Assembly (NCBI RefSeq): GCF_003711105.1
Contig: NZ_CP023865.1
Span: 3,063,001 to 3,127,000, forward strand
From: Actinoplanes teichomyceticus ATCC 31121
GTDB taxonomy: Bacteria > Actinomycetota > Actinomycetes > Mycobacteriales > Micromonosporaceae
DNA length: 64,000 nt
Direction of reading: 5' to 3'
The notes beneath the pieces are model-generated. The model was given only the letters and a program-made list of their open reading frames with translations. It had not been told where the DNA came from and did not search any database. Positions 15,901 to 23,998 of this stretch are shown here, piece by piece. The position numbers were made by a program, and so were the translations under genes. Positions within the stretch are counted from its first letter, which is position 1. Each line of letters opens with the position of its first letter.

Positions 15901-17163
15901 ATGGGGCAGTTGTCGCTGTTCGGCAGAGCGGAGCTCGCTAAAATGCGGGACCGGACTGCTTCGCGCGATTATTCGCCCGCGCGCGAGGAATTCCGCCGTG
16001 AGCATGAGCGTCGCCGGTTCTGGGGCTTGCGGCGCCGGCACGCCGAGAGGTTGCGGCGCGGCGGCGCAGCATCGTCGATCACCCCCACCGGCGAGGGTGA
16101 GCGGACCGGCCCCGTGGTCAGCGCTGCGTCCGCCGGGGTTCCGGCTGTGTCACGGGTCGTTCCGGTTCCGGTTCCGGTTCCGGGGGCGGGAATTCCGGCT
16201 GTGTCACCGGTTGGTCCGGCTCCTGTTTCGCGGGCGGAGTTTCGGCGTGCGTGGCAGGTTGCCTTGGTTCGGGTTCCGGGTGTGTGGCAGGTTGCCTTGG
16301 TTCGGGTTCCGGGTGTGCGGCAGGCTGCCTCGGTTCGGGTTCTGGCTGTGTGGCAGCCTGCCCCGGCTCGGGTTTCGCCAGCCTCCGGTTCAGGGCCACG
16401 GGTGACGGCTTCGGGTTCGACACCGGCGTTTCCGGTGGTGGGGCCGGCGGCGGCCGGGAAGTGGATGCCGGCGGCTCCAACGTGGGTGTCGGCGGCCTTG
16501 CTGTTGGTGCCGGCGTCCTCGAAGCAGGTGTCGGCAGCCTTGATGTGGGTGCCGGGGGCCTCGGTGATGGCGCCCGCCGTGCGGGCCGCGGCGAATCCGG
16601 TGCCTCCGCGACCGGCGCGGCCATCGCGAGCATCGGCCCCGATGCCGCGGCTTGCGCTGCGACCGCTTGGAGCGACCTCGCGGTCAGCGGCATCGGGTGT
16701 CGCGGCCCGGTCCCGCGAGCCGCGCCCGGTCCCTGGTGCGTGGAGTGTTGCCGGTCCGGCTTGTGCTCCTGGTGCGTGGACCGTTGCCGGTCCGGCTTCT
16801 GGTGCGGGTCTCCCCGGCGGAGTCGGCCGCTGCGGGATGGCAATCGCGGTGACGCCCAGCGATATTCGGTGCCGCCGAGTCCGCGGTGGTCGTGGGGTGG
16901 CGGCCGGGGTGGCGAAAAGCGAGATTGCCGAATTCCGTCGGGGGCCTTTGTTCCGCCCATTCATGGTAAGTGCCGGCTTACCCGGCCTCCGGTCGAGAAT
17001 TGTTCACCGGGCGCACGGTCCGCCGGCATCGTGCGGTTTCGATTCCACGAACGGTGTGCGAAAGCCGCTGTCTCGGGCAGGCGTTTTCGTCGCTTGTCGC
17101 ATCGGGCCTATGGGGACCGTTGCGATGACTCCGTGCTCGGCGTGCCGCTGCACCGGGTTCTGA
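15901..17163 (+). CDS. Possible hypothetical protein with Arg/Glu-rich N-terminus
   Basis: Uncertain gene. The first 55 residues look like a real protein: MGQLSLFGRAELAKMRD, then YSPAREEFRREHERRRFW and RRRHAERLRR, basic, helical and GC3-typical. After about residue 60 the frame enters low-complexity DNA with 33-bp repeats and loses coding character. Other frames on both strands are also open there; a minus-strand frame at 16118-16960 encodes PEPEPRQPATH-type repeats. The true 3' end may be much earlier, with the rest decayed or shifted. I do not recognise a function. The ATG at 15901 has no clear ribosome site. Confidence 0.35.
   Translation: MGQLSLFGRAELAKMRDRTASRDYSPAREEFRREHERRRFWGLRRRHAERLRRGGAASSITPTGEGERTGPVVSAASAGVPAVSRVVPVPVPVPGAGIPAVSPVGPAPVSRAEFRRAWQVALVRVPGVWQVALVRVPGVRQAASVRVLAVWQPAPARVSPASGSGPRVTASGSTPAFPVVGPAAAGKWMPAAPTWVSAALLLVPASSKQVSAALMWVPGASVMAPAVRAAANPVPPRPARPSRASAPMPRLALRPLGATSRSAASGVAARSREPRPVPGAWSVAGPACAPGAWTVAGPASGAGLPGGVGRCGMAIAVTPSDIRCRRVRGGRGVAAGVAKSEIAEFRRGPLFRPFMVSAGLPGLRSRIVHRAHGPPASCGFDSTNGVRKPLSRAGVFVACRIGPMGTVAMTPCSACRCTGF
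16251..16382. repeat. Tandem repeat, four 33-bp copies
   Basis: Units beginning GTGGCAGG lie at 16251, 16284, 16317 and 16350 and contain TTGCCTTGGTTCGGGTTC. Just upstream is a GGTTCC run near 16147-16175. The period equals 11 codons, so several frames remain open. Confidence 0.9.
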
Positions 17164-17379
17164 TCGACGCGCGGCGCTTGTTCGGGTCCGACCCGCGGGG
17201 CGTGGGCTGGCTGCCTCATCCGGTGGGTCTGCGGGTGTTCGCCGAATGTCGGCGAGCGGCGCGGCTCCAGACGGCTCGGATCGGCTACGTGGGTGTCGAC
17301 GGGCGGGGTCTTCAGGCAAGTCGCGGGACCTCCCGGGAGATCGGGTAGGTGCGGGTGCGCAATCGATCGGCGCGGTGCG

Positions 17380-17421
17380 CATGTGTACGAGCGTACGCAT
17401 GATGTGTACTCTCGTACGTAT
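17380..17421. promoter_or_regulatory. Two tandem operator-like dyads over the acetyltransferase start
   Basis: Dyad 1 (17380-17401) has arms CATG.GTACG and CGTAC.CATG around a 2-bp centre. Dyad 2 (17402-17421) has AT..GTAC and GTAC..AT. Their centres are 21 bp apart, two helical turns. Dyad 2 covers TACTCT (17407-17412), a plausible -10 box, and the ATG at 17420. With no ribosome site present, the operon looks leaderless and repressible. The TetR encoded second in the operon is the obvious candidate regulator. Confidence 0.6.
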
Positions 17422-18001
17422 GACAGCGTCTTCCGATTCGCGGTCCATGCGGGAGCGGATGCTCGCCGGGGACCTGTACATCGCCGACGACCCGGAGCTG
17501 GGCGAGGCGGCGCTGCGCGCGATGGACCTGACGGACGAGTACAACGTCACGCCGATCCGCAACTTCGACGAGCGCCGCCGGCTGCTGGCCGAGCTGCTCG
17601 GCGAGGTGGGCGAGGGGGTGGAGATCCGCCCGCCGCTACGGGTGGACTACGGCGCCCACATCCGGATCGGCGCCCGCACCTTCGCCAACTTCGGCCTGAT
17701 CGCCCTGGACGTCGCCCCGATCACGATCGGCGCAGACGTGCAGATCGGCACGAACGTCCAGCTGCTCACGCCGACCCACCCGATCGAGCCGGGGCCTCGC
17801 CGCGACAAGTGGGAGGCGGCCAAGCCGATCACGATCGGCGACAACGTCTGGCTCGGCTCCGGCGCGATCGTCCTGCCCGGCATCACCATCGGCGCGAACA
17901 CCGTCGTCGGCGCCGGCGCGGTGGTCACGCGTGACCTGCCGGCGAACGTGGTCGCGGCCGGCAACCCGGCTCGTGTCGTCCGCACCATCGACCCGGCATG
18001 A
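17420..18001 (+). CDS. Maltose/galactoside O-acetyltransferase-like protein
   Basis: 193-residue cytoplasmic acetyltransferase of the LacA/Maa/NodL group. The N-terminal MAC region (SMRERMLAGDLYIADDPEL) is followed by a left-handed beta-helix of hexapeptide repeats (ITIGADVQIGTNVQLLTPTHP, ITIGDNVWLGSGAIVLPG, ITIGANTVVGAGAVVTRD). The His of LLTPTHP is the catalytic residue of the family. It transfers acetyl from acetyl-CoA to a sugar, possibly as detoxification. The ATG at 17420 has no Shine-Dalgarno and lies inside an operator-like dyad with a -10 box seven bases upstream, suggesting a leaderless mRNA. A TetR gene follows 13 bp on. Confidence 0.9.
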   Translation: MTASSDSRSMRERMLAGDLYIADDPELGEAALRAMDLTDEYNVTPIRNFDERRRLLAELLGEVGEGVEIRPPLRVDYGAHIRIGARTFANFGLIALDVAPITIGADVQIGTNVQLLTPTHPIEPGPRRDKWEAAKPITIGDNVWLGSGAIVLPGITIGANTVVGAGAVVTRDLPANVVAAGNPARVVRTIDPA

Positions 18002-18014
18002 GCGGCGGCGTGCG

Positions 18015-18719
18015 ATGCCCGGCATGAGCCGCGACAGCGCGCCGGGCCGTGCCACCGCGGGCGCCGCGGGGAGCGCCGTGCCGGGTCGCGTGCCCGCGAA
18101 AAGCGCCGTGCCGGGTCGCGTGCCGGTGGAGGGCGCCGTGCCCGCGGAGGGCGGCGTGGCCGGGGACGTCCCGAAGGGCCGGCGGACCCGGCGGCACGAT
18201 CCGGGCCGCCGGGACCGGCTGATCGACGCCGCGCTCCGGGTGATCGCCGAGCGCGGGGTCGCCGGGACCACGCATCGCGAGATCGCCCGCGCCGCCGACG
18301 TCCCGCTCGGCTCGATGACCTACCACTTCAGCTCGCTGGACGAGGTGCTCGCCGAGGCGTTCACCCGGCATGCCGAGGCCGCCGCACGGGTCTTCGACGA
18401 ACGGCTCGGCGCGGCCACCGACCGCGACAGCGCGGTCGAGGCCGTGATCACGCTGGTCCGCGACGACCTGCTCGGCTCGCCGGCCGATCTGGTGCTGACC
18501 GTCGAGCTGTACGTCGCCGCGGCCCGCAATCCGGCGCTGCGCGCGGTGACCCAGGGCTGGATGCAGCGCAGCCGCAGCGCCCTGGAGCGCCACTTCGACC
18601 CGACCACCGCCCGTGAGCTGGACGCCCTGATCGAGGGTCTGGTCCTGCACAGCGCCCTCTCCACCGACCCGATGAACCCCGGCCAGATCCGGCACGCCAT
18701 CGAGCGCTATCTGCGCTGA
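18015..18719 (+). CDS. TetR-family regulator with repeat-encoded N-terminal tail
   Basis: 234-residue regulator. Residues 1-55 are a tail built from a 10-residue DNA-encoded repeat (SAVPGRVPAK and relatives) with no family counterpart. The TetR domain starts at RRDRLIDAALRVIAERG and shows the helix-turn-helix THREIARAADVPLGSMTYHFSS. The C-terminal helical domain (VDELYVAAARNP-like) would bind the effector. The true start could be a GTG inside the repeat that removes part of the tail. It is the second gene of the acetyltransferase/TetR/MFS operon and probably represses it by binding the tandem dyads at 17380-17421, de-repressing when it meets a substrate of the exporter. Confidence 0.85.
   Translation: MPGMSRDSAPGRATAGAAGSAVPGRVPAKSAVPGRVPVEGAVPAEGGVAGDVPKGRRTRRHDPGRRDRLIDAALRVIAERGVAGTTHREIARAADVPLGSMTYHFSSLDEVLAEAFTRHAEAAARVFDERLGAATDRDSAVEAVITLVRDDLLGSPADLVLTVELYVAAARNPALRAVTQGWMQRSRSALERHFDPTTARELDALIEGLVLHSALSTDPMNPGQIRHAIERYLR
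18072..18161 (+). repeat. Coding tandem repeat, three 30-bp copies
   Basis: Units start at 18072, 18102 and 18132 (AGCGCCGTGCCGGGTCGCGT type). They lie in the N-terminal tail of the TetR gene and preserve its frame. The third copy is diverged. Confidence 0.88.
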
Positions 18720-18856
18720 CCCCCCGCAACCCGCCCCGCACGCCGCCGCCGACGCGTGCCCGCAGCCCGGCCCGGTCCGCACGGCCGCCGGGCCGCCGCG
18801 CGCCGCGTCCGGCGTCGTACCCCCGAGCGCACCGTCCATCGCAACCGGAGAGCCCT

Positions 18857-20164
18857 GTGTCCGTTTCCCGCACCACCGGACCGACCCGCGACGCCCGCCG
18901 GGCCCGGGCCGCCGTCGCCGCCCTGTTCCTCACCAACGGCGCCGTCTTCTTCAACGTCGTCCCGCGCTACCCGCAGATCAAGGCCGACCTCGGGCTGAGC
19001 AACGCGCTCCTGGGCGCGGCGCTGGCGGCGTACCCGGTGGGCGCCCTGCTCGCCGGTCTCCTGGCCGGCGCCGCCATCCGCCGGGCCGGCTCCGCCCGGG
19101 TCGCGTCGTTCGGCATCGTGCTGACCGCCGCCGCGACCGTCGCCATCCCGTTCGCCCGCCACGGGAGCGTGTTCGCCGCGGTGCTGTTCGTCGTCGGCGC
19201 CCTCGACGCGATCGTCGACGTCGCCCAGAACGCGCACGGCCTGCGGGTGCAGCGCCGGTACGGCCGCTCGATCGTCAACTCGCTGCACGGGGTGTGGAGC
19301 ATCGGCGCCGTGCTGGGCGGCCTGATGGGCTCCGCCGCGGCCGGGCTGCACCTCCCGCTGGCCGCGCACCTGACCCTGTCGGCGACGCTGTTCAGCCTGG
19401 TCGCGCTGGTCGCGTACCGGTTCACGCTGCCCGGCCCGGAAGACGCCGAACGTACCGTGGCATCGGTCCCCGGACCGGGCGACCGCGCCGCCGCCCATGC
19501 CCGGCGGCGCCCGTTCGGCGCCGCGGCCGTGCGGATGCTCGCCGCGCTGGGCGTCCTCGCCGCCTGCGGTTCCCTGGTCGAGGACGCCGGCGCCTCCTGG
19601 GGCGCGCTCTTCCTCACCGACCTGCGCGCGGACGCGGCCACCGCCGGGCTCGCCGTGGTCGCCCTGCAGGTCGCCATGACCGCCGGCCGTCTCGCCGGTG
19701 ACCGGGTGGTCGACCGGTTCGGCCAGCGCACCGTGGTCCGGGCCGGGGGCGTGCTGGCCGCCGCCGGGATGGGCGCCGCCCTGGCCGTGCCGTCGGTGCC
19801 GACCGCGCTGGCCGGGTTCGCCCTCGCCGGGCTCGGCGTGGCCACCCTGGTCCCGGCCGCCATGCACACCGCCGACGAGCTGCCCGGCCTGCCGCCGGGC
19901 ACCGGCCTGACCATCGTCAGCTGGCTGCTCCGCGGCGGTTTCCTGCTGTCCCCGCCCCTGGTCGGCGTGGTCGCCGACCGCACCAGCCTGCGCGCCGGCC
20001 TGCTGACCGTCGTCCTCGCCGGGGTGGTGACCGCGATCCTGGCCCGGGTCCTGGTCAACCGGCGGTCCGCGACCGGCCGGGACGAACCCGCCGCCGTGCC
20101 CGCCGGCCCTGCCGCCGTGCCCGCCGGCCCTGCCGCCGTGCCCGCCGACCGGGGGCCGGTCTAG
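18857..20164 (+). CDS. MFS transporter, DHA-type exporter
   Basis: 435-residue inner-membrane transporter with about 12 predicted spans. The N-terminal half contains the motif ANGAVFFN-like start (LFLTNGAVFFNVVPRYPQIK) and GLSNALLGAALAAYPVGALLAG; the loop GDRVVDRFGQRTVVRAG after the central loop matches the MFS motif A pattern of the second half. The Pro/Ala/Gly-rich C-terminus ends in three 7-residue repeats. The GTG at 18857 follows GGAGAGCCCT. It lies 137 bp after the TetR gene on the same strand and most likely exports the compound sensed by that regulator. Its stop codon overlaps the stop of the convergent GGDEF gene by 3 bp (20162-20164 against 20161-20163). Confidence 0.88.
   Translation: MSVSRTTGPTRDARRARAAVAALFLTNGAVFFNVVPRYPQIKADLGLSNALLGAALAAYPVGALLAGLLAGAAIRRAGSARVASFGIVLTAAATVAIPFARHGSVFAAVLFVVGALDAIVDVAQNAHGLRVQRRYGRSIVNSLHGVWSIGAVLGGLMGSAAAGLHLPLAAHLTLSATLFSLVALVAYRFTLPGPEDAERTVASVPGPGDRAAAHARRRPFGAAAVRMLAALGVLAACGSLVEDAGASWGALFLTDLRADAATAGLAVVALQVAMTAGRLAGDRVVDRFGQRTVVRAGGVLAAAGMGAALAVPSVPTALAGFALAGLGVATLVPAAMHTADELPGLPPGTGLTIVSWLLRGGFLLSPPLVGVVADRTSLRAGLLTVVLAGVVTAILARVLVNRRSATGRDEPAAVPAGPAAVPAGPAAVPADRGPV
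20090..20149 (+). repeat. Coding tandem repeat, three 21-bp copies
   Basis: GCCGCCGTGCCCGCCGGCCC-type units at 20090, 20111 and 20132 encode AAVPAGP three times at the extreme C-terminus of the MFS transporter. Confidence 0.9.
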
Positions 20165-21657
20165 GCGGCTGCCGCCGGCTGCTCCAGGGACGCCTGCCAG
20201 ACCGCCCAGCGGGTCTGCGGGCCGAGCGCCTTGGCGCGGTACATCGCCAGGTCGGCCCGGTGCACGATCTCGTCGTGGGTGAGCTCGCCCGGCCCGGACA
20301 CCGCCACCCCGATGCTGGCGGCCAGCGTGATCAACCGCTGGTCGACGGCGACCGGGCCGAGCGCCGCGGCGATCCGGCCGGCCACCTCGTACGCCTGCTC
20401 CGGGAAGTGCAGGTCGGTCAGGACCACGGAGAACTCGTCGCCGCCCATCCGGCACGGCAGGCCGGGCGCGGGCACGCACCGCTTGAGCACCTCGGCGAAC
20501 TCGATCAGCACCAGGTCGCCCGACTTGTGGCCGAGAGTGTCGTTGACCTGCTTGAACCCGTTCATGTCGATGACCAGGACGGCCGAGTGGCGGCCGGCGC
20601 GGGCGTCGCGCGCCAGATTGCGGTACGACGTGGCCCGGAACCGGGACCGGTTCGCCAGCCCGGTCAGCCCGTCGGTCAGCGCCCGCTCGTCGCTCTCCCG
20701 CTGCACCAGCGCCTGCCGGAACAGCACCAGCCCGCTGAGCACGGCCCCGGCCAGCGCCAGACCGCCCCACGGGTACAGCGAGCGGTCCTGGACCGCGGCG
20801 TTGAGCATCAGCCCGTGCGCCAGGGCGACCGCGGCGAACGGCAGGTACTGGCCGGCCCGCAGGCTGCCCCGGGACTCGCGGGGCGCGGCGCCGAGCACCC
20901 GGCACTGCTCGACGGCGGCGGCCGCGAGCAGCGCGTCGGTGGTGATCCAGCAGAACAACTGCCACTGCGAGTGCATCTCGATCTGCCCGTGCCCGTGCAG
21001 GTAGCCGTGCACGCCGTCACCGGCGAGCAGGACCACGGTGCCGGCGGCGAGCAGGCGCAGCGGGCGCATCGCGGAGCGGTCGGCGCCGCGCAGCAGGGCC
21101 CGGGCGATCAGGAACAGCAGCGCCAGGTCGGTGATCGGGTAGACGCCGGCGGCGACCACCACGGTCAGCGTCAGGCCGTGCGCGTCGACGTACGGGCCGA
21201 ACGAGGTGTACCAGAGCAGCACCCCGCCGGCGACCAGCACGGTGCCGGCGTCCAGCGCGGTCTTCCAGCGGTCCCGGCGGTTCATCGCGGCGAGCGGGAA
21301 GCGCTGCAGGGCGACCAGCAGCGCCAGGACGAAGGCGAAGTGGGTGACGTCGTCGGCGCCCCGGATCCCGGCGGCCCGCAGCGCGCCGACCACCACCGGG
21401 GCGACGATCAGCACGGTCAGGCAGACGGTGACCGCCCGCCACGCCTGCCGCAGCCGGGGCAGCAGCGCCGGGGCGCGCGACGCGCGGATCGCGGCGACCA
21501 GCCCGATCACGCCGAAGGTCACCCGGGCGCCCTCGGCGACCACCTCGTACGAGCCGACGCCGGCGCGCAGCGCGGTGGTGGACAGCAGCATGATGGCGGC
21601 GTAGAGGACGCCGAGCGCCAGGTACACCGCCGGCACCCGCCGGAGCCATGTGGGCAT
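20161..21657 (-). CDS. Membrane-anchored diguanylate cyclase
   Basis: 498-residue protein with about nine to ten membrane spans (residues 5-310) followed by a GGDEF domain. GGDEF is intact at residues 405-409 (RMGGDEFSVVL), with DGLTGLANRSRF and DMNGFKQVNDTLGH upstream, so it should make cyclic di-GMP from GTP. No RxxD inhibitory site is visible five residues before GGDEF. I start at ATG 21657 because GGAGGAGGACGC lies directly upstream; the open frame to 21834 is rejected. The N-terminal membrane region resembles sensor modules of other actinomycete cyclases, signal unknown. It is convergent with the MFS gene and divergent from the flavoprotein gene. Confidence 0.9.
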   Translation of the reverse strand: MPTWLRRVPAVYLALGVLYAAIMLLSTTALRAGVGSYEVVAEGARVTFGVIGLVAAIRASRAPALLPRLRQAWRAVTVCLTVLIVAPVVVGALRAAGIRGADDVTHFAFVLALLVALQRFPLAAMNRRDRWKTALDAGTVLVAGGVLLWYTSFGPYVDAHGLTLTVVVAAGVYPITDLALLFLIARALLRGADRSAMRPLRLLAAGTVVLLAGDGVHGYLHGHGQIEMHSQWQLFCWITTDALLAAAAVEQCRVLGAAPRESRGSLRAGQYLPFAAVALAHGLMLNAAVQDRSLYPWGGLALAGAVLSGLVLFRQALVQRESDERALTDGLTGLANRSRFRATSYRNLARDARAGRHSAVLVIDMNGFKQVNDTLGHKSGDLVLIEFAEVLKRCVPAPGLPCRMGGDEFSVVLTDLHFPEQAYEVAGRIAAALGPVAVDQRLITLAASIGVAVSGPGELTHDEIVHRADLAMYRAKALGPQTRWAVWQASLEQPAAAA

Positions 21658-21821
21658 GCGTCCTCCTCCGCGTTGACCCGCGTCTGATCGGCGCTGCCCG
21701 GCCCGCACTTGAGAAGCCGCGGCGCTGCGGAACGGGAGCAGCCGGGTCACCGGGACGGGGCCGGTGCGGGAGCGGCCGGCGCGGGCCGTCCGGGCGCGGC
21801 GGTGAACCGTAGGATCGGTGG

Positions 21822-23003
21822 ATGTCCGTTCCACAGACGCACGACGAGGCGGTCGCCGCCGCCCATCGGCTCGCCGCCGAGCTCGCCCCCGGCGCGATCC
21901 AGCGGGACCGGGCCGGCGCGACGGTGATCCCGTCCGAGGCGCTCGCCGCGCTCGATTCGTCCGGCCTGCTCGCGATCACCGTCCCGGCCGCCGACGGCGG
22001 ACCCGGTCTCGGCCCGCGCACGCTCGCCGAGGTCGGCCGGATCGTCGCCGCCGCCGATCCGGCCATCGCCCAGGTCCCGCAGGCGCACTTCCTGATGGTC
22101 GACGTGCTCACCGTGCACGGCGGCCCGCAGACCCGCAAGCGTCTCTTCGGCGAGGTCCTGGCCGGGCGCCGGCTCGGCAACGCGCTCGCCGAGCGCGGCG
22201 GGAAACACGCGCAGGACCTGCGTACCAGGATCAGCGACGGCCGCCTCGACGGCGTCAAGTACTACACGACGGGGGCGCTGACCTGCGCCTGGATCGCGGT
22301 CAGCGCCCGCGACGAGCAGGACCGCCTGGTGCTGGCGTTCGTCGCCCGCGACGCCGAGGGGGTGGCTGTCGACACCGACTGGGACGTGGTCGGCCAGCGG
22401 GCCACCATCAGCGGCACCGCGACCTTCACCGCGGTGCCGGTCGAGCCCGCGCTGTGCCTGGACTACGGGCAGGCCTACCAGGTGCCGCAGCAGCTCGGCG
22501 CGCGCGCCCAGCTCTACCACGCCGCGATCGAGGTGGGCATCGCCGGCGCCGCGCTCGGCGACGCCCGTGACTACCTGCGGACCAGGGCCCGCCCGTCCAC
22601 CGAGGCGGTCCGGGCCGGCGCCACGAGCGCCACCGACGATCCGCACGTGCGGCACCGCTACGGCCGGCTCGCCACCCGGGTGCGGGCCGCCGAGGCGCTG
22701 CTCGACTCCGCCGCCCGTACCCTCGAGGAGGTGACCCTGACCCCGGCCGACGCCGGCGCCGCGGCGCGTGGCTCGCTCGCCGTCGCCGCCGCGAAGGCGT
22801 TCGGCAGCGAGGTCGCGGTGGAGGCCGGCTCGGAGCTGTTCGCGATGTGCGGCACCAGCTCCGCCGCCGCGAAATACGACCTGGACCGGCACTGGCGCAA
22901 CGCCCGCACGCACAGCGTCCACGACCCGCTGGACTGGAAGTACGCGCACATCGCGGCCTACGAGCTGGCCGACGTGCTGCCGCCCAACCACGGGCAGCTG
23001 TGA
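21822..23003 (+). CDS. DszC/SfnB-like FMN-dependent monooxygenase (acyl-CoA dehydrogenase fold)
   Basis: 393-residue flavoprotein. The overall fold is acyl-CoA dehydrogenase (GLLAITVPAADGGPGLGPRT at residues 48-67), but the C-terminal signature is that of the DszC/SfnB group: RNARTHSVHDPLDWKYAHIAAYEL, and the catalytic Glu region of true dehydrogenases is absent. Members oxidise organosulfur compounds with reduced FMN and oxygen during sulfur starvation, so a sulfur-scavenging role is likely; the substrate is unknown. No flavin reductase or sulfonate transporter is adjacent. The ATG at 21822 gives the normal family start. A strong hairpin follows the stop. Confidence 0.82.
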   Translation: MSVPQTHDEAVAAAHRLAAELAPGAIQRDRAGATVIPSEALAALDSSGLLAITVPAADGGPGLGPRTLAEVGRIVAAADPAIAQVPQAHFLMVDVLTVHGGPQTRKRLFGEVLAGRRLGNALAERGGKHAQDLRTRISDGRLDGVKYYTTGALTCAWIAVSARDEQDRLVLAFVARDAEGVAVDTDWDVVGQRATISGTATFTAVPVEPALCLDYGQAYQVPQQLGARAQLYHAAIEVGIAGAALGDARDYLRTRARPSTEAVRAGATSATDDPHVRHRYGRLATRVRAAEALLDSAARTLEEVTLTPADAGAAARGSLAVAAAKAFGSEVAVEAGSELFAMCGTSSAAAKYDLDRHWRNARTHSVHDPLDWKYAHIAAYELADVLPPNHGQL

Positions 23004-23016
23004 GCGCCCGCGCGGC

Positions 23017-23044
23017 GCGCCGGCGCGGGTCGTCGCGCCGGCGC
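23017..23044. terminator. Hairpin after the flavoprotein gene
   Basis: Perfect 11-bp arms GCGCCGGCGCG (23017-23027) and CGCGCCGGCGC (23034-23044), 6-nt loop, 13 bp after the stop codon. Confidence 0.72.
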
Positions 23045-23180
23045 TGACCGGCCGTCAGGGTCCGGCGAGCCCACGCCGGGGCCGCCGTCACGAGTCGGCG
23101 GCCGGGGCCCGGTGGCGGCGCCCGATCGTGGCGGTGGACCCGCGGGCGGGCCGGGCGGCCCGCCCGGGCGGCGGCCGGGG

Positions 23181-23891
23181 TCAGGGCTTGCCGGTGTAGC
23201 GGAAGGACGCGAAGACGACGTCGGCGCTGTGCTCGAAGCCGAGGCGCTGGTAGAGCCGGATGGCGCCGTCGTTGTCCTGCACGGTGTGCAGGAACGGCAG
23301 CTCGCCGCGGGCCAGGATGCCGGCCGCGACGGCGACGGTCAGGCGGGCGGCCAGGCCCTGCCCGCGGAACTCCGGGTCGGTGCAGACCGCGGACACCTCG
23401 GTCCAGCCCGGCATCCGGAAACGCTCGCCGGCCATCGAGATCAGCCGGCCGTCGCGGGTGCGGATGCCCAGGTAACGGCCCAGCTCGATGGTGCGCTTGC
23501 GGAACGGGCCGGGCTGGGCGCGGGCCACCAGCTCCAGCATCTCCGGGACGTCGTGCTCGGTGAGCGGGACGGCCTCGGGGTCGTCGACCGCGGTCATCGC
23601 GGTGCCGACCATCTGCACGCCGTGCGTCCGGCTGTCCTGCACCCAGCCCGGCGGCGGGCTGATCGACGGGCCGGTGAGCACCGCATGGTCGGTGAGCGTG
23701 GCCAGATCGCGCCAGGCCGCCGGGTCGGCGGTGTCGCTCACGGCGCAGAACGGGGCGATCTCGGGGAGGTAGCGGGCGGCGTCTCCGGCGGCCTCGGCGT
23801 AACCGGCCTGGGGCCCGGAGAGGGCGGCCCACACGGGATTGTTCAGCACTCCTGTGACCCTGCCCGCTACCGGCCGGTCGCGCCAGTGCAT
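23181..23891 (-). CDS. GNAT-family (FR47-like) acetyltransferase
   Basis: 236-residue two-part protein. Residues 1-115 are a non-catalytic N-terminal half; the C-terminal GNAT domain shows the acetyl-CoA pyrophosphate loop VCTDPEFRGQGLAARLT (R/QxxGxA form) and the C-terminal HTVQDNDGAIRLYQRLGFEH. It acetylates an unknown amine, protein or small molecule. The ATG at 23891 is the most consistent start, with no strong ribosome site. It lies 107 bp upstream of the GGDEF/EAL gene's stop on the same strand. Confidence 0.85.
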   Translation of the reverse strand: MHWRDRPVAGRVTGVLNNPVWAALSGPQAGYAEAAGDAARYLPEIAPFCAVSDTADPAAWRDLATLTDHAVLTGPSISPPPGWVQDSRTHGVQMVGTAMTAVDDPEAVPLTEHDVPEMLELVARAQPGPFRKRTIELGRYLGIRTRDGRLISMAGERFRMPGWTEVSAVCTDPEFRGQGLAARLTVAVAAGILARGELPFLHTVQDNDGAIRLYQRLGFEHSADVVFASFRYTGKP

Positions 23892-23998
23892 AACCGGCAC
23901 GTCCACGCTGTGAGTGAGTGTTCGGTTACCGACAGTCGAGAATCTGGCGAATAATCGTTCCCTAGGGTGGATCGTTGCACGGTGGGCATCCTCAGCGG

